Shown one piece after another: positions 17,746 to 26,528 of a stretch of DNA of 64,000 nucleotides. How positions within the stretch are numbered: the stretch's first letter is position 1; each line of letters starts with the position of its first letter. The notes under the pieces are model-generated. The model ran no database searches. It saw nothing but the letters and a program-made list of their open reading frames with translations, and was not told where the DNA came from. Made by a program: the position numbers and the translations under genes. Origin of the DNA: JAPPHA01 sp963662815 (GTDB lineage: Bacteria; Pseudomonadota; Alphaproteobacteria; Rhodobacterales; Rhodobacteraceae); assembly GCA_963662815.2 (NCBI GenBank), contig CAXXWA010000004.1, forward strand, positions 271,092 through 335,091, written 5' to 3'.

Positions 17746-18918
17746 ATGATTGCGAGGATCATCTCACGCCGGAAATTTCAGCTCATTTGCACCCGTTTGG
17801 ATCAGTTCCCGGCGTGGCATTGCTCGGCCCCCGCCAAGTGGGCCAAACCACATTGGCCGAGTTCATCGCAGGGGAACGACCGGTTGTCTATCTCGATCTC
17901 GAGAACGCATCGGATCGCGCGAAACTGAGCGATGCTGCCCTTTACCTGTCCGCGAACAAGACAAGCTGGTGATCCTTGACGAGGTGCAGCGCGCGCCGGA
18001 GCTCTTCCAGACGCTTCGTGGCCCATCGACAAGGGCCGCAGCCGCGGCATCCGGGCCGGGCGATTGCTGCTGCTGGGTTCGGCGTCAATCGATCTGCTCA
18101 AGCAATCGGGCGAGTCTCTGGCTGGTCGCGTCGCTTATGTGGAGCTGGAGCCATTCGACGGTCTCGAAGTCGATGATCGGAAACGCGATGACCTCTGGGT
18201 TCGAGACGGATTCCCTGACAGTTTTCTCGCTGATAGTGGCGAAGCCAGCGCAGTCTGGCGGGAGAATTTCATCCGCACATGTCTCGAGCGCGACATTGCG
18301 CAGCTTGGGCCGCGCGTGCCGGCTGAAACGTTGTGCCGCTTCTGGACCATGCTGGCGCACGTCCAGGGCAGCGTCGTGAATGCCGCGCAGTTGGCGCGTG
18401 GCCTTGCGGTCGATGGGAAAACGGTTGCCCGCTATCTCGACCTCCTCGTCGACCTCTTGCTGGTGCGGCGGCTGCAGCCGTTCCACGCCAAAGTCGGCAA
18501 GCGCCTGGTAAAGTCCCCAAAGGTCTATGTGCGCGACAGCGGCATCGTCCACGCGCTGCTCCGACTTGATGATCGGGACTCGGTTCTGGGTCATCCGGTT
18601 GCTGGTGGAAGTTGGGAAGGATTCGCAATTGAAAACCTCCTTGGCGTGGCGCCGGAAAGGGCAAGGCCGTGGTTCTATCGTACGGCCGCTGGGTCCGGAT
18701 TCGACCTGGTACTGGAAATGCCCGGAGGAGAATTGTGGGCCGTTGAAATCAAGCTTGGCCTCGCGCCGAAGATCGGCAAGGGATTCCGCCATGCGCGGGA
18801 AGATCTCGAACCGGATCGTTGCTTTGTCGTTTATCCGGGTGACGAGCGATATGCCTTTGGCGAAGGTGTCGAGGTGATCGGCGTGCGCGAAATGGCGTTG
18901 TTCCTTGCGAAGTCGTGA
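17746..18918 (+). pseudogene. Decayed AAA ATPase of the DUF4143 family
   Basis: Three reading frames have to be joined to rebuild one protein. It begins MIARIIS, shifts frame near 17770 to PEISAHLHPFGSVPGVALLGP, shifts again near 17960 to DKLVILDEVQRAPELF (Walker B), and shifts near 18022 to the long intact C-terminal part LLLLGSASIDLLKQSGESLAGR. The C-terminal 284 residues are a normal DUF4143 nuclease-like region with VEIKLG. The Walker A motif reads GPRQVGQTT, with the essential Lys changed to Gln. Family members are about 380-400 residues with unknown, possibly toxin- or defence-linked, roles. Loss of the P-loop Lys plus three frameshifts marks a dead gene. Confidence 0.85.
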
Positions 18919-19622
18919 GAATCATCCGAGCGCCGGGCCATCGCGACGATCGGACGAAGACGAAACAGGCTCGAATGCAGGGAATTCCGGAGCTCCGAAA
19001 CTGACTTCAGCGGCACGCCGGCTTCGAGGCAGGCCGACATTGATCCGGTATCCATAAGGCGGAGGCGTCGATCAATACGGAAGCGCTCACCACCTTCGCC
19101 GTGATTTCATCCTGTTCGCGGGCTCGCCGGGCGCCACGTTCTCGATCCCCGCCAAGCCTGAAGAACGTTGCTCGACATGCACTGCATGCAAATCTCCGAC
19201 GCCGCCTCGTCGCCTCCGTTCTCGACGCCGTCTGCAGGCTCGCGCGGACTGGGAATTGCGACACCGTGCAGGCGGTGCCGGAATCGGACCGTCTTGAATG
19301 TTGTTGACGCTGCCAATGGTCGGGCTCGGCCAGAAGGGCCCTTGGCGAGACGCTGCTCCGAAGGGATGCTGGCGTTCCGAGGCAGTTGGCGAAACGCAAG
19401 CGTTGCCGGGAGGGCATTGCCTGCGAAATGCGCCCGCCGCCGAGAAGATGGCGCGGTGCAGCGGAGTGCGGACGGGTATGGTCGAGAGTCCTGAATCCTG
19501 TTCATTCTTGACCAATCCGGACGAACCCGTATAGGCTTTCCGAGGTAGGGCTCGCCGCCAAGACGTGGCAATCCAAGGGGCCCGAGCCATGCACGATCCG
19601 AAACACTCAACTAGGAGGGCAC
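18919..19622. other. Intergenic region, no gene recognised; leader of TRAP operon at its end
   Basis: About 700 bases with no frame that shows family features. Weak minus-strand likeness to the start of a PIN-domain toxin (VLIDASAL near 19070) is too short to call. The last 120 bases hold a candidate promoter (listed separately), and AGGAGG at 19613-19618 is the ribosome site for the TAXI binding protein. Confidence 0.5.
19508..19535 (+). promoter_or_regulatory. Candidate sigma-70 promoter for the TAXI-TRAP operon
   Basis: TTGACC and TATAGG are separated by 16 bases and match the sigma-70 consensus at 5 of 6 and 4 of 6 positions. They lie about 90 bases before the start of the TAXI binding-protein gene, in otherwise GC-rich DNA. 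The assignment is by eye only. Confidence 0.4.
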
Positions 19623-20588
19623 ATGAAAACTCGGAGCATCTGTTTCGCAGCACTTGCGGCGCTGGGCATGTCGATCGCGACAGGGACGACCGCGCAGCAG
19701 CAGTTCATCTCGATCGGAACCGGAGGGGTGACGGGCGTTTACTATCCCACCGGCGGCGCGATCTGCCGGATGGTCAACAAGGACAGGAAAGAGCACGGCA
19801 TCCGCTGCTCGGCGGAGTCCACGGGCGGATCGATCTACAACATCAACACGATTCGGCAGGGCGAACTGGAATTCGGCGTTGCCCAATCCGACTGGCAGTA
19901 TCACGCGTTTCACGGCACCTCGAAGTTCGAGGACCAGGGCGCGTTCGAAAACCTGCGCGCCGTCTTTTCGGTTCACCCGGAACCCGTGACGGTGATCGCG
20001 TCGGATTCGTCCGGTATCGCGACATTGACCGATGCGAAGGGCAAGCGCCTCAACATCGGGAACCCGGGCTCCGGAACGCGCGGCACCTGGGAAGTCATCG
20101 AGGAAGCGTTGGGCTGGGAACGCTCGGACCTCAAGCTCGCCGCCGAAATGAAGTCTGCCGAGACCGGCCAGGCCGTGTGCGACGGCAAGATCGACGCATA
20201 TTTCTGGCTGGTGGGCCATCCGTCCGCCTTGACCCAGGAGTCGCTGGCTTCCTGCGACGCGCATCTGGTGCATGTGGAAGGCGAGGCAATTGATCAGCTC
20301 GTGGCCGACAACTCTTTCTACCGCTACGCAGCGATCCCGGCGGGCATGTACAACAATGAAGAAGACATCCGCACCTTCGGCGTCGGCGCGACCTTCGTGA
20401 CCAGCGCGGATGTGCCGGAGGACGTTGTTTATGTCGTGGTCAAGGCCGTCTTCGAGAACTTCGACCAGTTTCGGAAGCTTCACCCGGCGTTCGCCAACCT
20501 GAAGCCCGAAGAAATGATCAAGGACAGCCTCTCCGCTCCGCTCCATGACGGCGCGGCCAAATACTACAAGGAGGCGGGCTGGATGTAG
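19623..20588 (+). CDS. TAXI-family TRAP transporter solute-binding protein
   Basis: A 321-residue periplasmic protein with a signal peptide of about 24 residues ending TGTTAQQQ. The mature start FISIGTGGVTGVYYPTGGAICR is the TAXI family signature. The family binds carboxylates such as glutamate or 2-oxo acids, usually through TRAP permeases with fused DctQ/DctM parts, and such a gene follows. AGGAGG lies five bases before the ATG. A strong hairpin follows the stop. The ligand cannot be named from the sequence. Confidence 0.92.
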   Translation: MKTRSICFAALAALGMSIATGTTAQQQFISIGTGGVTGVYYPTGGAICRMVNKDRKEHGIRCSAESTGGSIYNINTIRQGELEFGVAQSDWQYHAFHGTSKFEDQGAFENLRAVFSVHPEPVTVIASDSSGIATLTDAKGKRLNIGNPGSGTRGTWEVIEEALGWERSDLKLAAEMKSAETGQAVCDGKIDAYFWLVGHPSALTQESLASCDAHLVHVEGEAIDQLVADNSFYRYAAIPAGMYNNEEDIRTFGVGATFVTSADVPEDVVYVVVKAVFENFDQFRKLHPAFANLKPEEMIKDSLSAPLHDGAAKYYKEAGWM

Positions 20589-20609
20589 TCCAGGCGCTTT
20601 GCCGAAATA

Positions 20610-20638
20610 CCCGGGGGCGGTTTCCGACCGCCTCCGGG
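20610..20638 (+). terminator. Strong stem-loop between TAXI binding protein and permease genes
   Basis: A 12-pair hairpin with arms CCCGGGGGCGGT and ACCGCCTCCGGG (one G-T pair) and a five-base loop, starting 22 bases after the binding-protein stop. Only a weak T-rich stretch (AGCTTTG) follows. It may be a leaky terminator or an mRNA-stabilising structure that raises binding protein over permease. Confidence 0.6.
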
Positions 20639-20676
20639 AGCTTTGCTGACATTACATAGTTTGGGGGCGGGGACCG

Positions 20677-23280
20677 GTGTCGGATAGGTCGGACAAGCTG
20701 GACGATTTCACTGCAACGGATACAGGCGGACGCAACGCCGTCGGCTGGCAGGGCGGCCTGATCTGGTGGATCGCGCTGGTCTGGGCAGTCTTTCAGCTCT
20801 ACATCGCCTCGAACCTGCCCTTCACGATTCAGGAATATCTCGGATTCGGCGTTGTCACGAATTCGAACGCGCGGTTGATCCACCTGGCGTTTGGCCTTCT
20901 GCTCGCCGCCTTTGCCTTTCCGCTCTTCAAGAACAGTCCGAAAGACACGATTCCCTGGTATGACTGGGTTCTGGCTGCTTTGGGGATCATTTCCTGCCTC
21001 TACATTGTCGTCCTGCGCAACGAGATTGCGCTGCGCGCAGGGCTCCCGACCAGCGGCGATCTGATCATTTCGACCATAGGGATGATCATGCTCTTCCTGA
21101 CGGTCTACCGCGTTCTCGGCCTGCCTTTGGCGATCGTTGCCGGGTTTTTCGTGCTTTACGTCTTTTTTGGCGACGGCCGGTGGCTTCCCGAAGCGATGCA
21201 GTGGAAAGGCGCCTCTTACGGGAAGGCCATGTGGCATTTCTGGATGCAGAACGAGGGCGTGTTCGGGGTGGCCCTCGGAGTTTCGGCATCGCTCATCTTC
21301 CTCTTTGTGCTCTTCGGCGCGATACTGGAAAAGGCTGGCGCCGGGAATTACTTCATCAAGATCAGTTTCGCGCTGCTGGGCCACTTGCGCGGCGGGCCGG
21401 CGAAGGCGGCCGTCGTGGCCAGCGCAATGAGCGGACTGTATTCCGGCTCGTCCATCGCAAATACGGTGACGACCGGCACCTTCACCATACCTCTCATGAA
21501 ACGAACCGGGTTTTCGCCGGAGAAAGCCGGAGCGGTCGAGGTGGCGTCGTCCACGAACGGACAGCTGACGCCGCCCGTCATGGGGGCGGCTGCCTTCCTG
21601 ATCTCGGAATTCACAGGCGTGAGCTACACGGAGATCATCAAGCATGCGCTGGTGCCCGCGCTCGTGAGCTATATCGCGCTCGTCTACATCGTGCACCTTG
21701 AGGCAATGAAACTGGGCCTCAAGGGCCTGAAAAAGCCGCCGTCTTCGCTGACGTTCGCAACCAAGCTGATCGGCTTTCTGGGCGGCTTCATCGGCATCGC
21801 GGTGCTCGGCATCGCGGTATACTACGGGCTTGGGTGGATCAAGATTGCCGCAGCCGATGCGGCCTTTCCGATCGTGATCGTCCTCTGTTCCGCGGCTTAC
21901 CTGGTCCTTCTCTGGTTCGCATCGCGTCAACCGGACCTGGTGGTCGATGCGCCGGATGCGCCGATCACCGAATTGCCGCCTGCCGGCAGGACGGCGATTA
22001 CCGGGCTCTACTACGTACTGCCCATCGTGATTCTGATCTGGTGCATCACGATCGAGCGTCTTTCTCCGGCTTTTTCGGCCTACTGGGCCACGTTGGCGAT
22101 GATTGCGGTCGCGCTTACCCAGCATCCGATCAAGGCGGTGATGCGGGGCGAAGGCGACCTCGTCTCCGCGTGGTGGCGGGGCTGGAGTGAGTGGCTCGAC
22201 GGCATGATTTCCGGGTCGCGCAACATGATCGGCATCTCGGTCGCCACTGGGGCCGCGGGGATCATCGTCGGCACGATCTCTCTCACCGGTGCGCATCAGG
22301 TCGTCGGCGAACTGGTCGAATTCCTTTCGGGCGGAAACCTGATGATCATGCTGGTGCTGATCGCGATCATGAGCCTGATCCTGGGGATGGGACTGCCGAC
22401 GACTGCAAACTACATTGTCGTTTCGTCGCTGATGGCGCCGGTGATCCTGGCTCTGGCGGCAAAGTCCGGGCTGATCGTGCCTCTGATCGCGGTGCATCTT
22501 TTCGTGTTCTATTTCGGAATCCTGGCGGATGACACGCCGCCCGTGGGTCTCGCTGCCTTTGCCGCAGCCGCTATCTCCAAGGGCGATCCGATCAAGACAG
22601 GGATTCAGGGCTTTGCCTATGACATTCGCACGGCCCTCCTGCCGTTCCTGTTCATCTTCAATACGGAACTCCTGCTGATCGACGTGTCGCTGGCAAAGGC
22701 AGTGTTCGTGTTCGTCGTTGCGGTCATAGCCATGCTTCTGTTCGCTTCGGCGACGCAGGGCTTCTGGCTGGTTCGAAACAGGATTTGGGAAAGCGTGATC
22801 CTGCTGCTTGTTGCCTTCACGCTCTTCCGGCCGGGCTTCTGGCTGGACCAGGTGCAGCCGCCCTACGACGACAGCAATCCGAGCTTGGTTTACGATGTCG
22901 TCGGCGCCGCGCCGGACAACGGTGTCTTGACATTCGTGATTTCCGGGCCGGACTTCGATTCTGGCGAGAGCACGTCCACCACGATCCTCGTGCCGATGGG
23001 TCGTCGGGCGGAAGCCATCCAGCGATTGGAAGCCGCAGGCCTCACGATCAACGTGGAAGACGGGCTGGCCCGGGTCGAAGAACCATTCCCGCAGACTCCG
23101 TTCTTCGAGAAGATCGGCACCCTATTCGACTACTACGGCGATGATCCAGTCGTGGTGAGCAACATTCGGGCCGAGGCCGAGCGGTTGCCGAAAGAGGTGT
23201 TCTACCTGCCGGCGTTGCTGCTCCTCGGTTTCGTGTACCTGATGCAACGCCGTCGGATGGAGCCGTCGGAAACAGCTTGA
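20677..23280 (+). CDS. TRAP transporter fused permease (4TM/12TM type) with C-terminal DUF3394-like domain
   Basis: An 867-residue membrane protein with many hydrophobic helices. The small (DctQ-like) part lies in about the first 200 residues and the large (DctM-like) part follows, with the TRAP signature GMGLPTTANYIVVSSLMAPVI-type segment near residue 570. After the last transport helices there is a soluble stretch of roughly 110 residues and a final helix (FYLPALLLLGFVYLM), matching the DUF3394 tail of TAXI-linked permeases. Start is GTG after GGGGGCGGGG. It partners the TAXI binding protein and uses a sodium or proton gradient. Confidence 0.9.
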   Translation: MSDRSDKLDDFTATDTGGRNAVGWQGGLIWWIALVWAVFQLYIASNLPFTIQEYLGFGVVTNSNARLIHLAFGLLLAAFAFPLFKNSPKDTIPWYDWVLAALGIISCLYIVVLRNEIALRAGLPTSGDLIISTIGMIMLFLTVYRVLGLPLAIVAGFFVLYVFFGDGRWLPEAMQWKGASYGKAMWHFWMQNEGVFGVALGVSASLIFLFVLFGAILEKAGAGNYFIKISFALLGHLRGGPAKAAVVASAMSGLYSGSSIANTVTTGTFTIPLMKRTGFSPEKAGAVEVASSTNGQLTPPVMGAAAFLISEFTGVSYTEIIKHALVPALVSYIALVYIVHLEAMKLGLKGLKKPPSSLTFATKLIGFLGGFIGIAVLGIAVYYGLGWIKIAAADAAFPIVIVLCSAAYLVLLWFASRQPDLVVDAPDAPITELPPAGRTAITGLYYVLPIVILIWCITIERLSPAFSAYWATLAMIAVALTQHPIKAVMRGEGDLVSAWWRGWSEWLDGMISGSRNMIGISVATGAAGIIVGTISLTGAHQVVGELVEFLSGGNLMIMLVLIAIMSLILGMGLPTTANYIVVSSLMAPVILALAAKSGLIVPLIAVHLFVFYFGILADDTPPVGLAAFAAAAISKGDPIKTGIQGFAYDIRTALLPFLFIFNTELLLIDVSLAKAVFVFVVAVIAMLLFASATQGFWLVRNRIWESVILLLVAFTLFRPGFWLDQVQPPYDDSNPSLVYDVVGAAPDNGVLTFVISGPDFDSGESTSTTILVPMGRRAEAIQRLEAAGLTINVEDGLARVEEPFPQTPFFEKIGTLFDYYGDDPVVVSNIRAEAERLPKEVFYLPALLLLGFVYLMQRRRMEPSETA

Positions 23281-23890
23281 CGGAACATGCGGCGTCGAAG
23301 CGTCTTTTGCTCGCTGCCCTGCGGAACAATGGCATTCGGACGAGTTTTTAGGTGTTCGAATTAGGAAACCCCAGTGTTTCGGGCGTCTGCCGGAAACCGA
23401 GGGTCTTTTCCTGTGACCTTCCCCGATGTCAGGGGTTGGGTCGGGTCTGCCACTTGTTCCTTGGCCACATGGACGGGTGCGTCGGCGGCCTTCATTTCGC
23501 GAACGCTGCCTGTCGGCTTGGGGCAGCTTGAGGATGCCGTGACTCTCCAGCATCCCGCGGCAGGCCCCGACCACGCACCCCCTCGTCGCAGTCTTCCAGC
23601 CGAGATGCTCGAGGATCATCTTCGCGAGCTCGTTGTCGCCGTCATCGGGGAAAACTCCACAGTCTCCTGAACGTCAGCGATCTGCTGCTGGTTCAGGCGG
23701 CGGCACGAGAAGATGGTCGGCAGCATGTCGATGATTCGCCGGTCGATGGGTGGCTCCCGGCCTTGCCTGACGACAGCATGCGAATTTTGGGCCGCTTGCC
23801 AGGCGCCTCACGGCAAAAAACGGGATTATATACGATAGTGCCAAAACTACTTGACGCAGAGCCGGGCCGAAGCCCGGTAACGCGCGTAAA
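23281..23890. other. Gene-free region holding a mobile-element remnant
   Basis: About 610 bases between the TRAP permease and the antitoxin gene. Its central part carries the minus-strand DUF4338-like remnant described separately. From about 23770 to 23890 the DNA is AT-richer and has no recognisable feature. Confidence 0.5.
23330..23760 (-). pseudogene. Remnant resembling the N-terminal region of DUF4338 (transposon/Druantia-associated) proteins
   Basis: Reading the minus strand gives LNQQQIADVQETVEFSP and, after a one-base shift, ELAKMILEHLGW, CRGMLESHGILKLP. This pattern (acidic helix, LGW, then CR..L...G...LP) matches the winged-helix-like start of DUF4338 proteins found in IS-like elements. 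The rest of the domain is unrecognisable and no terminal repeats were found. The likeness is from memory of the family, and a profile search is needed. Confidence 0.4.
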
Positions 23891-24343
23891 TCAGGCGGCA
23901 ATGTTCTCGTGCCACTCGTTATCTTCGCAGTACGAAAACTCTACGAGCCGATTGATTTGATCCTCCAGATTGGCAATTCGTTCCAGCGCCTCAGACACAC
24001 TTGACCTGCCAAGCGCTTTTTCGATGTAAAGCAAGCGCAGGGTCCGATCAGCCGCCGCATTGCCAGCATTCCTGCCGTTTCTGTCATTCTCCCAACGAAT
24101 GACGGTTCTTTCTGTCACGCCCAGAAGAGCCGAAAGCGCGACCTGCGACAATTCCAGCTCATGCCGGAGAAACCGGATCTCGCCACCTGACAGTTCTTTC
24201 CTGGTTGATACCAGCCATCGCCCAATTGCGCGATGAAGACCATCAATGTCATGGATTTTCAAGCGTCCGCCGTCCATCTCGAAACCGTTGACGAGATAGA
24301 TGACGTCAAGTCCGCTCTCGGTGTAATGGTAAGTCTCAGTCAT
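23891..24343 (-). CDS. XRE-family HTH antitoxin of a type II toxin-antitoxin pair
   Basis: A 150-residue protein. The N-terminal part (YHYTESGLDVIYLVNGF) is typical of antitoxins that pair with DUF4258 or YgiT-like toxins; the HTH lies at about residues 64-86 (LSQVALSALLGVTERTVIRW). A C-terminal helix (ALERIANLEDQINRL) could dimerise or bind toxin. It follows the toxin gene by 12 bases on the same strand. It probably represses the pair by binding the palindrome upstream of the toxin. Base composition here is lower in GC than in neighbours, in line with transfer. Confidence 0.75.
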   Translation of the reverse strand: MTETYHYTESGLDVIYLVNGFEMDGGRLKIHDIDGLHRAIGRWLVSTRKELSGGEIRFLRHELELSQVALSALLGVTERTVIRWENDRNGRNAGNAAADRTLRLLYIEKALGRSSVSEALERIANLEDQINRLVEFSYCEDNEWHENIAA

Positions 24344-24355
24344 CGTATCTCCCTT

Positions 24356-24670
24356 TCAGATGACGGTAACAACCGTGCATTTCCCGACGTTCAGCGCAAC
24401 GACCACTTGGATCTTCCTGCCGGCGACATAGCGCTTCATCTTGACCCTGAAGTCGTTATGGACGTCCCGCTTTGGCCCGTCCACGATTTCTCCCTTTTGC
24501 AACGTTGACAGAACCTGCCTCATGGTGATGTCCCTTTCCCGCAACCGTTCGCGGAAGTGTGGTTGCTCAAAGTCAACATCGCTTCTGCCAAGACACTCCT
24601 TGATGTGACGTGTACAACGGTCAGGATCGGAAAACGGGTTGTCAAAGGGAATCACCTTGCCCATGCACAT
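24356..24670 (-). CDS. DUF4258-domain protein, putative toxin
   Basis: A 104-residue protein ending in a DUF4258 domain: HFRERLRERDITMRQVLSTL, then KGEIVDGPKRD, and a beta-strand ending VVVALNVGKCTVVTVI. DUF4258 is related to RelE-like folds and is found as the first gene of toxin-antitoxin pairs with an XRE partner, as here. The first ATG is adjacent to the predicted -10 region; a second ATG two codons in (MGKVIP) may be the true start, with a very short or absent leader. Toxin activity is inferred from the pairing. Confidence 0.65.
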   Translation of the reverse strand: MCMGKVIPFDNPFSDPDRCTRHIKECLGRSDVDFEQPHFRERLRERDITMRQVLSTLQKGEIVDGPKRDVHNDFRVKMKRYVAGRKIQVVVALNVGKCTVVTVI

Positions 24671-24698
24671 GACATAATGTCACGTTTTTCTTTGTCAA
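24670..24698 (-). promoter_or_regulatory. Candidate promoter and operator for the DUF4258/XRE pair
   Basis: On the minus strand TTGACA (24698-24693) is a perfect -35, followed 16 bases on by TATGTC. Overlapping the -10 is the inverted repeat TGACAT-T-ATGTCA (24682-24670). A palindrome on the -10 is the expected place for an XRE antitoxin to bind and autorepress. Because the -10 is next to the first ATG, the mRNA would be nearly leaderless. Confidence 0.45.
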
Positions 24699-24939
24699 CG
24701 CGAGATTTTCCGATTTGTTCCGCTTGAAGTTCCGGCTGACCGATTCCGGCAACATTGTTGCCGGTTTAGGAGAGTTCGGACTCTCGGTTGTTCGACAAGT
24801 TTCCTTGTCTGTCCGGTTCTCTTGATCGTTCGCTTGCGTAACGCGACGACGCGCGATGTCCGGCATGGCATGGACGGCCCGGTCAGGCCTTCGCATCAGC
24901 GGTGGTTGCCAGCAACTCCGCTTGGCGGCGCTCAACAGT
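24671..24939. other. Gap between toxin-antitoxin and Anbu operons with a stem-loop
   Basis: About 270 bases without a gene. Beside the toxin promoter it contains an 8-pair perfect hairpin at 24746-24764 (CCGGCAAC, loop ATT, GTTGCCGG). It lies downstream of the Anbu gene on the minus strand and could end that transcript, though no clear T run follows. Confidence 0.45.
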
Positions 24940-25677
24940 TCAGTCGGGATCGAACCTGAAGTCGGGCAGCGAATCAAATGCCAGCTTGATCGCCTTGGCC
25001 CATCCTTGCGAGATCGTGACATAAAACGGATCGTCCGCATCGATTCGGCGGCGATGGCCCAGCCTTGACGTGTCTGCGTCTATGACCTGCAAGTCGAGAG
25101 GGAGGCCGACGGACAGGTTTGACTTGATGGTCGAATCGAACGAGACGAGGAGCAGCTTTACCGCGTCTTCGAAACTCAGAGAGGGACTGTACGCGCGGCT
25201 CAGAATCGGTTTTCCGTACTTGGTTTCGCCGAGCTGGAAGAACGGCGTGTCCTCGCTCGCTTCGACGAAGTTTCCTTCCGGGTAGACCATGAAAATGCTC
25301 GGCCGCTCCCCGGCGATCTGTCCTCCGACAATCATGCTCGCCTCGAATGCGGACACGCCTTCGGCGCCGGACGCCTCGTTCTTGCCGATGATGTCGCGGA
25401 GCGTTGCGCCGACAAGCGCAGCCGCCCGGAACATCGACGGCGCGTTCATGATTGACGGCTGCCCTTCGCCGGAACGGACCTGTTCATCCAGGATGCTGAT
25501 CACCGACTGGGTTGTGGCAAGGTTGCCGGCCGTCGTGATCACGATTGCCCGTTCCCCGGGAATCTCCCACGAGAACAGCTTTCGAAACACCGAGACATTG
25601 TCGACCCCTGCATTCGTGCGCGTGTCGGCCATGAACAGCAGCCCGCGTTCCAGGTGCATTCCGACGCAGTAGGTCAT
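24940..25677 (-). CDS. Anbu-type proteasome-like protease
   Basis: A 245-residue Ntn-hydrolase of the Anbu (BPH, ancestral beta subunit) family. The start MTYCVGMHLERGLLFMADTRT supplies the nucleophile Thr2 after removal of Met, followed by the proteasome-like ADTRTNAG segment and Lys in FRKLFSW. The upstream frame extension has no family similarity and is rejected. Anbu assembles into open rings or helical coils, and its substrate is unclear. It ends a four-gene minus-strand run with a transglutaminase, an alpha-E protein and an ATP-grasp protein, the known Anbu neighbourhood proposed to make and trim a peptide tag or small peptide. Confidence 0.9.
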   Translation of the reverse strand: MTYCVGMHLERGLLFMADTRTNAGVDNVSVFRKLFSWEIPGERAIVITTAGNLATTQSVISILDEQVRSGEGQPSIMNAPSMFRAAALVGATLRDIIGKNEASGAEGVSAFEASMIVGGQIAGERPSIFMVYPEGNFVEASEDTPFFQLGETKYGKPILSRAYSPSLSFEDAVKLLLVSFDSTIKSNLSVGLPLDLQVIDADTSRLGHRRRIDADDPFYVTISQGWAKAIKLAFDSLPDFRFDPD

Positions 25678-25720
25678 CGTCTTTCCCTTGTCCGGCGCGG
25701 GCCGAATTCCCCGGCGGGAG

Positions 25721-26515
25721 TCACTGCTGCACCTGCAGCGAAACGTGGAGTTCCTCGCTGCCAGACCCCAGCCGCATTCCGGTGACCGGCGCCGCATCGA
25801 GGTAGTCGAGCCCCGTCGCCACCCTGACGTAGTTCTTGTCGGGAGAAATGCCGTTCGAGACATCGAATCCGACCCAGCCGAGTCCGTCGACATGCGCCTC
25901 GGCCCATGCGTGCGCCGCGCTCTGTTCGCGGCCTTCCGCCGTGAAGAGGTGTCCGCTCACGTAGCGGGAGGGAAATCCGAGTTCCCGGGCGGCCGAGACG
26001 AAAACATGGGTGTGGTCCTGGCAAACCCCTGAACCCGCGCTGACGGCTTCTTCCGCACTGGTCGTGACGTCCGTGTCGCCCACCCTGTAGGCGATGGCGT
26101 CGCGTATCTGCTCCGACAGCGCGTGCAACCGCGCAATGTCGTCATCGCCGCGGGCTTCGCGGACGAGTCTTCGGATTCGCGGGCCCGGAGACGTGAGCTC
26201 CGTCTTGCGGAGGAACAGCCACAGCGGCGCAAAGCCGGTGTGCGGCCCTGAGATGCCGGAGGTATCCTCGGTCGTCACGCATCCGCCGCTCGTGATCGTG
26301 ATGCTTTCGGTGCCGGAATCGAGACTCACGAGATCCACGCTGTTCTGAAAATGGTCGCGGAAAGTCACTTCCCGCCGGCCGCCGGCGATCGCTACGTTCC
26401 ACGCCTGGACTTCCTGTCCGCGACCGCTCGACGGCGCCAGCCGGAGCTGCAGGAGCGCATATGAAACGGGCGTTTCGTACCGGTAGGTTGTCTTGTGCGA
26501 AATTAGGAGCTTCAT
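25721..26515 (-). CDS. Transglutaminase-like cysteine protease
   Basis: A 264-residue transglutaminase-fold protein with the N-terminal beta domain (MKLLISHKTTYRYETPVSYALLQLRL) and the catalytic core. Cys is in SAGSGVCQDHTHV, His in AAHAWAEAHV and Asp in VGFDVSNG. These form the usual Cys-His-Asp triad. In bacteria such proteins cleave or cross-link amide bonds. It lies 13 bases after the alpha-E gene and 43 bases before the Anbu start, in the same operon. Confidence 0.9.
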   Translation of the reverse strand: MKLLISHKTTYRYETPVSYALLQLRLAPSSGRGQEVQAWNVAIAGGRREVTFRDHFQNSVDLVSLDSGTESITITSGGCVTTEDTSGISGPHTGFAPLWLFLRKTELTSPGPRIRRLVREARGDDDIARLHALSEQIRDAIAYRVGDTDVTTSAEEAVSAGSGVCQDHTHVFVSAARELGFPSRYVSGHLFTAEGREQSAAHAWAEAHVDGLGWVGFDVSNGISPDKNYVRVATGLDYLDAAPVTGMRLGSGSEELHVSLQVQQ

Positions 26516-26528
26516 GACGCGTTCCGGA

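Noticed and set aside
19007..19417. Possible PIN-domain toxin remnant (VLIDASAL) on the minus strand
   Set aside because: Only eight residues resemble VapC and nothing follows in any frame. Too short to support a call.
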